Source: JANQQZ01 sp039179915 (GTDB lineage Bacteria; Planctomycetota; Phycisphaerae; Phycisphaerales; UBA1924). Taken from it: a DNA stretch of 9,502 nucleotides. The stretch lies in assembly GCA_039179915.1 (NCBI GenBank), contig JBCDEF010000103.1, positions 1 to 9,502 on the forward strand, written 5' to 3'. The position numbers and the translations under genes are program-made. The notes beneath the pieces are model-generated. The model was not told the DNA's origin and searched no databases. It worked only from the letters and a program-made list of their open reading frames with translations. This document shows, piece after piece, positions 4,715 through 9,502 of this stretch. Each line of letters starts with the position of its first letter. Positions within the stretch are counted from its first letter, which is position 1.

Positions 4715-7700
4715 ATCCTCGCTCGGCCGATCGTCACGCTGCGGATGCATGCCATCGACCCCTTCAATGGGCGAGACACCGTTCTCCAGATCGAGGTCCG
4801 TGCCGAAGACCGCATCTGCAACACCCGGCCGCATCCGAACGCCCTCGAACGCGGCGACCTTGGCCTTGGCGTTGCCCTTGAGCTGCATGCGCTTGGTCGG
4901 CCGGTGCTTCGCCCAGCCGATCTCGGCCTTGAGATCGCCCGCGAACCGGGCCTTGCTCATCCGGGCGCCTGTCGCCTCGGTGATGCCCGCGTGGCGCATG
5001 TAGGCCTGATAGAGCCGCTCAACGCTCATCCACGGCACATCGCCATCCACAGGCTCATGCGCGGGCTCCAGGTAGTCTTCAACGAACCGCCCGATGTCGT
5101 TGCTCATATCACGGAACAGCCCGACGCCCTCGTAGTGGCTCCGAGGGAGCGGGATCGCCTGCTCGCCGTCCCGAAGCGCGAGCAGGTAGTCACGCAGGCC
5201 GTTCCAGATCGCATCGACAAGGGCGTACTGGGCGTCGCCCAGCACGAGTTTCTTGTACCGGGGGTCCTGCCGGACTGTCCCCCGAACGCCCTGGCCGAAG
5301 TGCAAGAAGACCAGCCGGTTGACGAGCGCGTCCCCAGGGTCCTTCAGCTTCACGAGCCGGTTGCCCACCAGCCACGGCAACGCGGTGTTGGGGAATCGCA
5401 GCGGCTCGGCGTAGAGGTTTCGCCCGTCCATGTGCTCGCCGCTCGCCATCGTCTTTAGCACGCTCGCTACGCTGGTGCGATCGAAATCACCGTTGTCGGC
5501 CTCGCCGAAGATGACCGCGGACTTGTCGAAGAGCGACACGACGTGTACAGGGTCCAGTAGTTTGCCGAGCGCGAACTGCGGCACGCACGCCTGGCCGAGG
5601 ATCTTCGCGACGACATCCATCGTCGTGCCCTTGCCCGACCCGCCGGCGCCGTGCAGGTACGGCATCTTCTCGTCGTCAAACCGCCGAACGATCGTCTTGC
5701 CGATGAACCGGCGCAGGCACTTTGCCCAGACCGGATCGCCCGCCGAGCAGTGCTTCAGGTGCGCGGTCCAGTGCCTAGCCTTGTCCGCAAGCCACCCGTC
5801 GATGTTGGCTCGAAAAGCCTCGCCCGTTGCCTCCTCCGGCCATTCGAAGCCGAGCGTAATGGTCGAGAGCAGACGCTCGTCGTGAGGCCAAAGTTCGGGG
5901 CTGCCCGCCAGCAACGACTCGATCGGCATGATGCCGTTAGTGAAGCTGATGAACTCCGCGGGCTCGGGCAGGCCCGCACGTGCCATGCCCGCCGCGTCGA
6001 GCGTCCGCTGCGCCGGATCAACATGAAATCCCACTGGATCGTTCCTTTCATTATAACACGACGCCAGCCAGACCGGGAGCGACTCGGCATCTACAAACGT
6101 AAGCAGACGCAGCGCATCCAAGAATTCGGCCATGGATCGACTGGTCGGTGCGTACTGGACCTGTTTATAAACCGGCTCGCCTTCGTCGTCGATGCCGTCG
6201 CGCTTGAGCACCCACCGCGTTTCGAGCCACTTCCGCAGCGGCCCGCGGACCCACTCGTCGGATCGCTTGATCCAGCGCCCTTGCTCGTCCTCACGTGAGC
6301 TGCCGTAGACGAGCCAGGTCTCTTTGAGCCAGACGAGCCGAAAGACGCCGCCGCCGGGTCGTGACGGATCGTCAGACGCAAAGCAGTCGATCAGGAAGCG
6401 CCTGGCGACCTCGCTCGACTGCTTCGGCAGCTGGTGCTCGTCGTCCCAGGCCAGCTCGCCGACATCAAGCGGGTCCCGCGGCGGAGGCATCCCGCTGCCT
6501 CTGTTCGCCGCCAGGCTGTCGTCGTGGGGTGCGCCGCGCGTCGCCTGCTCAATCGACCGGTTGATCCACTTCAGGGTCCGCGGCCCGCCGCGCTGGCCCT
6601 CGTTGACCACATCCTCAAAGTCGACGCTCTTCGCGGCCGGGTCTTTCGGCACCCACTCGCCGGCCGCGGCGCCGTGGTGCGTGATCGCCCGGCTGTCCCA
6701 CCGCATGAGCGACGCGCTCTGCGGGTAGCTCACGGCGACGCGGACCGTCGGGTGCAGCGTCCGCAGCCGCTCCGCCGCCCGCCGAGCAACGCGCTGCCCG
6801 GCCATGCCCAGTTGGCGAGCCTCGGCCGATCGCCACCCACGGCCGTCGGGCTCAAAGTCAATGGTCTCGATGCGATCGTCGGGCTGCCCGTGCTCGTCCG
6901 ATCCGCGGACGCGCCTGCGGAGCCGCCAGCGTTCGGCGTCGGCATCGGCGCAGACGACCACCGTCTCGACCGCCTCGTCCTCAACCAAGCCGGCCAGGTC
7001 GATCGCCAGCAGCCCGCTGGTCGAGATGCACGCGGCGGTGGCATAACCCGTCGCCTCCCAGAGCGCCAGTGCGGTCTCGGGCCCCTCGCAGAGCAAGAGG
7101 GTGCGGGAGGGCAGCTCGCCGTTCGCGGGCACGCCGAACCAGCACGCACCGCCGGCCAGCTCACCGAGCGAGAGCTTCGGGTTGACGAGGCGGGTCGACT
7201 TGTGTGCGGTCAGCACGCCGTCGCGATCGGCGGTCAGCTCAAGGGCGATGCGCTGCACACCGACCAAGTCGCCGCCCGGCCGTTCGCGAACGGCGAAGAT
7301 CGCCGCCGGTAGATCGATTGTGCCCCTCGGGTTGTCATCGGCCTGCGGATCACCATGAACCAGCTGCGACGTGCCAAAGGTGCACGCGGCAGCAAACCGT
7401 GCATCGGTCACGGCCTCGATCGTCGCTTGGCTGCGACCCCGCGCGGTCAAGTAGGCCGCCAGCTCGGCGCGTCCGGCCGCGCTGGAATCCCACACCCGCC
7501 GAGCGGCGTCGATCTTGCTGGCATCCCGCTTGTTCGGCTCGGACTGGATCGAGCGGTCCGGCGCCGGCCTAGCCGGGCGTGGCCCGTTCGAGGCTCGAGC
7601 GCCGCCGGGGTTCTGTCGGACGAAGAGCGTGCCGAACGAGCCGGTGCTGCGGTGCTTCACGTAGGCGGCATCGAGCGGCTGGATATCGCCGTCTCCGCCG

Positions 7701-7915
7701 CTGGTGCAGTGGACGAACTCGCCGGCGGGGTTGGGGTAGGTGACGCCGCCGACCTCTCGGGGCGAATCCTTGAGCACCATGCACCGCCGCCGCTCGTGCT
7801 TGCCCCGGGTCTCGGGCGTGCCGCCCCGCCCGCAGATCGGGCACCCGCCCGGGTGCTCGAGCGCGTCCATCCAGGCCGACCTGTCGAACCCCCCGAGCGA
7901 GCTCACGCGGCGCAT
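4706..7915 (-). CDS. Phage/plasmid primase-helicase (zinc finger, Toprim, D5-N, SF3 helicase)
   Basis: At 1069 residues this is a large replication protein of the phage P4 alpha / D5 type, which primes and unwinds DNA of a mobile element. Domains in order: an N-terminal zinc-finger-like part with CPIC (25-28), Cys45 and HC (69-70); a Toprim domain with CEGPETALAL (276-285, Glu278) and VVVCADADAE (319-328, Asp324/Asp326); a D5-N region around FISFTNGIMPIESLL (655-669) and WPHDERLLS; then an SF3 helicase with Walker A GAGGSGKGT (756-764), Walker B-like VIFGEAD (801-807), motif C LPWLVGN (846-852) and a putative arginine finger in NRLVFLHF (Arg867). A basic linker and C-terminal winged-helix-like tail follow. 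ATG 7913-7915 is the furthest start possible, since an in-frame TGA lies 12 nt upstream; it has no clear Shine-Dalgarno and sits inside a repeated 9-bp motif, so ATG at codon 16 remains an alternative. It is the only replication gene seen. Confidence 0.9.
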   Translation of the reverse strand: MRRVSSLGGFDRSAWMDALEHPGGCPICGRGGTPETRGKHERRRCMVLKDSPREVGGVTYPNPAGEFVHCTSGGDGDIQPLDAAYVKHRSTGSFGTLFVRQNPGGARASNGPRPARPAPDRSIQSEPNKRDASKIDAARRVWDSSAAGRAELAAYLTARGRSQATIEAVTDARFAAACTFGTSQLVHGDPQADDNPRGTIDLPAAIFAVRERPGGDLVGVQRIALELTADRDGVLTAHKSTRLVNPKLSLGELAGGACWFGVPANGELPSRTLLLCEGPETALALWEATGYATAACISTSGLLAIDLAGLVEDEAVETVVVCADADAERWRLRRRVRGSDEHGQPDDRIETIDFEPDGRGWRSAEARQLGMAGQRVARRAAERLRTLHPTVRVAVSYPQSASLMRWDSRAITHHGAAAGEWVPKDPAAKSVDFEDVVNEGQRGGPRTLKWINRSIEQATRGAPHDDSLAANRGSGMPPPRDPLDVGELAWDDEHQLPKQSSEVARRFLIDCFASDDPSRPGGGVFRLVWLKETWLVYGSSREDEQGRWIKRSDEWVRGPLRKWLETRWVLKRDGIDDEGEPVYKQVQYAPTSRSMAEFLDALRLLTFVDAESLPVWLASCYNERNDPVGFHVDPAQRTLDAAGMARAGLPEPAEFISFTNGIMPIESLLAGSPELWPHDERLLSTITLGFEWPEEATGEAFRANIDGWLADKARHWTAHLKHCSAGDPVWAKCLRRFIGKTIVRRFDDEKMPYLHGAGGSGKGTTMDVVAKILGQACVPQFALGKLLDPVHVVSLFDKSAVIFGEADNGDFDRTSVASVLKTMASGEHMDGRNLYAEPLRFPNTALPWLVGNRLVKLKDPGDALVNRLVFLHFGQGVRGTVRQDPRYKKLVLGDAQYALVDAIWNGLRDYLLALRDGEQAIPLPRSHYEGVGLFRDMSNDIGRFVEDYLEPAHEPVDGDVPWMSVERLYQAYMRHAGITEATGARMSKARFAGDLKAEIGWAKHRPTKRMQLKGNAKAKVAAFEGVRMRPGVADAVFGTDLDLENGVSPIEGVDGMHPQRDDRPSEDAA

Positions 7916-7956
7916 CCGGCGTTTTCAGAGCGCATCCGGTCTTGTCTCGGATGCGC
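7910..7956. repeat. Three copies of GCGCATCCG (two direct, one inverted) at the primase start
   Basis: GCGCATCCGG is present at 7910-7919 and 7930-7939, exactly 20 bp apart (about two helical turns). CGGATGCGC at 7948-7956 is the inverted copy, so copies two and three form a perfect 9-bp stem around a 9-nt loop. The first copy contains the primase ATG. The cluster lies 45 bp inside the tRNA-Asn fragment. It could be an operator that shuts off the primase, iterons, or accessory-protein sites used in integration and excision. Confidence 0.65.
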
Positions 7957-8000
7957 GACGATGCAAAACTCTGCTTGGCAATCACTTCCAATCGGGCGGA

Positions 8001-8047
8001 TTCGGCTGTTAACCGCTAGGTTGCTGGTTCGAGTCCAGCTCGGGGAG
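8001..8047 (+). pseudogene. 3' fragment of tRNA-Asn(GTT): probable att site of an integrated element
   Basis: The sequence has the anticodon-arm start TTCGG, the loop CTGTTAA (8006-8012, anticodon GTT at 8008-8010), a 5-nt variable loop (8018-8022), a perfect T arm (GCTGG, TTCGAGT, CCAGC; 8023-8039), the acceptor 3' strand TCGGGGA (8040-8046) and discriminator G (8047). The required 5' acceptor strand TCCCCGA and a D arm are missing where they should be (about 7974-8000). The 3' anticodon-stem strand CCGCT (8013-8017) does not pair fully with TTCGG, as expected at a recombinant junction. Tyrosine recombinases commonly cross over in the anticodon loop of tRNA genes and leave such a 3' remnant at the far end of the insert. 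No CCA is encoded. Confidence 0.8.
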
Positions 8048-8093
8048 CTTTCCCAGGCTGCTTGCGTGTGGTCATTCCTGTGAGGCCTGTGCC
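8048..8093. other. Short spacer between tRNA fragment and arsM
   Basis: No gene is seen. A small inverted repeat AGGC-CTGT-GCCT lies just past the arsM stop but has no T-run on the minus strand, so no confident terminator for the arsenic operon can be called. Confidence 0.4.
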
Positions 8094-9020
8094 TTACTCC
8101 TGGCGGCCGCGCAGAGCGCTGATATCGAGGCTGACCACGTACTCACTCATCGTGGAGTCTTCGGGCAACGCCGCAGTCATCTTTTTGTAGAGCGGGTCTT
8201 CCCAGTTCGTCATCGCCTCGATGTACTGCGGCTTTGCCGTCATCTGGAGATCGATCAGGCCGGCGTCGAGAACCGCCGAGCGGACGTCATCGACCAACTC
8301 GGCGCCCGCGATGCAGCCGACCAGCGCTTCGAGATCGTCCCGCACGCCAGCCGGCAAGGGCTTGAGCAGCGCGAGGTCGGACACGGCCACGCGGCCGCCC
8401 GGCTTGAGCACCCTCGCGATCTCGTGCCACACACGACGCTTCTCGGTCGAGAGGTTGATCACGCAGTTCGAGATCACAACATCGACCGAGGCATCGGCGA
8501 CGGGCAGGTGCTCGATCTCGCCGAGGCGAAACTCGATATTGTCGATCCCGCTCTGCTCGCGATATCCCGCCAGATTGCCCCGGGCTTTGGTCAGCATCTC
8601 GGGTGTCATATCGACGCCGATGACGCGTCCCTCCGCGCCGACCTTGGGCCCGGCGATGAAGCAGTCGAACCCGCCGCCCGAGCCGAGATCGAGCACGGTC
8701 TCGCCCGGCTTGAGCGACGCGAGCGCAGTCGGGTTGCCGCACGACAGGCCCATATTCGAGCCCTCGGGCAAGACCGTGAGATCCTCATCGGCGTAGCCAA
8801 CAGCCAGGGCGACCTGCTCCGGCGTGAGCGTTGTCGGGCCGCAGCAACCGCCGCCGCCGGCACCGCAACAGCCCGAGTCCGCTGCGTCGGGCGTATCCGC
8901 TCTGCGAGCGGACGCGGGGCGCACGCCCGACCACTGCCCGGAGCGTGCGATCTCGGCGTAGCCCTGGCGGATGGTGTTGCGCGGGTCTTGGGCCTTCTGG
9001 TCAGTCATCTGGTCGGTCAT
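8094..9020 (-). CDS. arsM: Arsenite S-adenosylmethionine methyltransferase ArsM
   Basis: This cytoplasmic enzyme methylates As(III) using S-adenosylmethionine, turning it into methylated and finally volatile forms. Visible: the class I SAM site VLDLGSGGGFD (109-119) and the acidic end of strand 2, VIGVDMTPEM (133-142). The four cysteine positions of characterised ArsM enzymes are all present: an N-terminal cysteine within CCGAGGGGCC (51-60), Cys94 in GLSCGNP, Cys186 in SNCVINL, and Cys236 in GCIAGAE. The length of 308 residues is near the family norm. The start is ATG 9018-9020, overlapping the arsR stop as ATGA, with AAGGG (9030-9034) 9 nt upstream; a second in-frame ATG lies 12 nt further in because of a tandem duplication. 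Coupled to the ArsR-family gene, it is presumably induced by arsenite. Confidence 0.95.
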   Translation of the reverse strand: MTDQMTDQKAQDPRNTIRQGYAEIARSGQWSGVRPASARRADTPDAADSGCCGAGGGGCCGPTTLTPEQVALAVGYADEDLTVLPEGSNMGLSCGNPTALASLKPGETVLDLGSGGGFDCFIAGPKVGAEGRVIGVDMTPEMLTKARGNLAGYREQSGIDNIEFRLGEIEHLPVADASVDVVISNCVINLSTEKRRVWHEIARVLKPGGRVAVSDLALLKPLPAGVRDDLEALVGCIAGAELVDDVRSAVLDAGLIDLQMTAKPQYIEAMTNWEDPLYKKMTAALPEDSTMSEYVVSLDISALRGRQE

Positions 9021-9032
9021 CTGGTCGGTCCC
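8997..9032 (-). repeat. Three tandem 12-bp units across the arsR stop / arsM start
   Basis: On the minus strand the units are GGGACCGACCAG, ATGACCGACCAG and ATGACTGACCAG. Unit one carries part of the arsM Shine-Dalgarno, and units two and three encode MTDQMTDQ, each with its own ATG. The repeat also encodes the last codons and stop of the repressor gene. Slippage here would change the ArsM N-terminus in steps of four residues without breaking the frame. Confidence 0.75.
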
Positions 9033-9433
9033 TTCTGAAGAAGTTGATCGCACGAGCAGGGCGCATCGCCGCAATATGTCACAACGGGTCCGAGCTCATC
9101 GATAGCGTCCGCAAGATCACGGCAGTGCTGCGCGAGGTCACGCCCGTCGGCCGAGTACCACACGGTGCGGCCCTTCTTCTCGCTCGATAAAAGCCCAGCA
9201 CGGGCCATCGTCGCTAAATGCCGCGCGACCATCGAGAAATCGATCGAACAGCACTCGGCGACCTCGGTTACGGAGCAGGGCCTGCCGCACTTGAGCAGGC
9301 ACGACAGCAACCGGGCCCGCGTCGGCTCGGCCAGGGCCTTGAGCATCACCGGGTCGAGGAGGCGATCGAGACGGGCTCGCCGTCGGGCGGCGTGCTTCGG
9401 AGAGGGGGACACACGCTGGTTTACTGACGCCAT
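9017..9433 (-). CDS. arsR: ArsR-family (ArsR/SmtB) metalloid-responsive repressor
   Basis: This 138-residue winged helix-turn-helix protein probably represses its own operon and is released by As(III). Residues 29-40 (VMLKALAEPTRA) and 68-82 (MVARHLATMARAGLL) are the family core, with the recognition helix around SIDFSMVARHL and the wing in EKKGRTVWYSAD (85-96). Candidate metal ligands are Cys53, Cys61 and Cys62, just before the recognition helix, plus a C-terminal cluster CGDAPCSC (121-128); this is not the ELCVCDLC arrangement of plasmid R773 ArsR. The start is ATG 9431-9433. No Shine-Dalgarno precedes it, but a TATATT box ends 7 nt upstream, consistent with a leaderless mRNA. The stop overlaps arsM by 4 bases, so the two are one operon. 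Confidence 0.93.
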   Translation of the reverse strand: MASVNQRVSPSPKHAARRRARLDRLLDPVMLKALAEPTRARLLSCLLKCGRPCSVTEVAECCSIDFSMVARHLATMARAGLLSSEKKGRTVWYSADGRDLAQHCRDLADAIDELGPVVTYCGDAPCSCDQLLQKGPTR

Positions 9434-9439
9434 GACGCA

Positions 9440-9445
9440 AATATA
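9440..9445 (-). promoter_or_regulatory. Candidate -10 box of the arsR-arsM operon
   Basis: TATATT on the minus strand matches five of six bases of the -10 consensus and would place the transcript start at or next to the arsR ATG (9433). No good -35 hexamer is visible 16-18 bp further upstream. The A/T patch is embedded in the imperfect inverted repeat GCATATATTTGC (9437-9448), which could be part of an ArsR operator. Confidence 0.45.
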
Positions 9446-9502
9446 TGCCGCCGACTCCCGCGTCGGTGTTCTCTCAGCGGGTGGACAACGTGAGCCGGCA
9501 GC

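Noticed and set aside
6050..6055. Perfect TATAAT on the minus strand inside the primase gene
   Set aside because: No -35 hexamer 16-18 bp upstream and no gene start follows; it encodes part of CYNER in the protein.
6163..6172. Palindrome GTTTATAAAC inside the primase gene
   Set aside because: A single short site explained by the coding sequence, with no further copies seen.
6434..7312. 292-codon open frame on the plus strand opposite the primase
   Set aside because: Wholly antisense to a gene with clear Toprim motifs; composition is the Arg/Ala/Gly/Pro mix expected from an opposite frame of GC-rich DNA, with no ribosome binding site.
7569..7991. 140-codon minus-strand frame overlapping the primase start and the GCGCATCCG repeats
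   Set aside because: It is an alternate frame of the primase N-terminus; the primase frame carries the zinc-finger cysteines and continues for over 1000 residues.
7974..8047. A complete tRNA-Asn gene
   Set aside because: The T arm and 3' acceptor strand are perfect, but no TCCCCGA partner or D stem is present at the correct distance, and the anticodon stem is mismatched; a short resemblance (AATCGG) in the D-loop position is not enough.
9479..9502. Possible start of a divergent plus-strand gene (GGTGG then GTG at 9491)
   Set aside because: Only four codons are inside the window, so it cannot be judged.

Overview
The window looks like chromosomal DNA of a GC-rich planctomycete, probably a Phycisphaerae relative. 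This is inferred from the strong G/C bias at third codon positions and from a secreted protein with a short dockerin-like (two calcium-loop) segment followed by a right-handed beta-helix, a protein style common in that group. All credible protein genes lie on the minus strand, so the region reads from right to left.

Right end (about 8094-9502): an arsenic operon. An ArsR-family repressor (9017..9433) is followed, with a 4-base ATGA overlap, by an arsenite methyltransferase ArsM (8094..9020) that has all four conserved functional cysteine positions. A TATATT box about 7 nt before the arsR ATG suggests a leaderless transcript.

Junction (about 7910-8047): position 8001-8047 holds the 3' part of a tRNA-Asn gene (anticodon GTT, variable loop, T arm, 3' acceptor strand) with no matching 5' half. 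This is the classic footprint of the distal attachment site of an element integrated into a tRNA gene. By that geometry the element lies to the left of position 8006, and an intact tRNA-Asn should lie beyond the left edge of the window. Just left of the fragment are three copies of a 9-bp motif, GCGCATCCG, two direct and one inverted, the first covering the start codon of the next gene.

Element body (about 1034-7915): a 1069-residue phage/plasmid-type primase-helicase (zinc finger, Toprim, D5-N, superfamily 3 helicase). Next comes a 420-bp non-coding stretch with an AT-richer core, a perfect palindrome, G-tracts and strong hairpins. It is followed by five genes chained by four consecutive 4-base NTGA overlaps: a protein with a DnaA domain IV-like helix-turn-helix, three unrecognised small proteins, and a phage-type DNA cytosine-C5 methyltransferase with repeated TL motifs in its recognition region and no restriction partner in view. 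No integrase or structural gene is visible, so the element could be a phage satellite, integrative plasmid, or one end of a prophage.

Left end (1-989): the N-terminal 329 residues of the secreted beta-helix protein, 44 bp downstream of the methyltransferase gene with its own good ribosome binding site. Whether it is cargo of the element or host DNA cannot be decided here.
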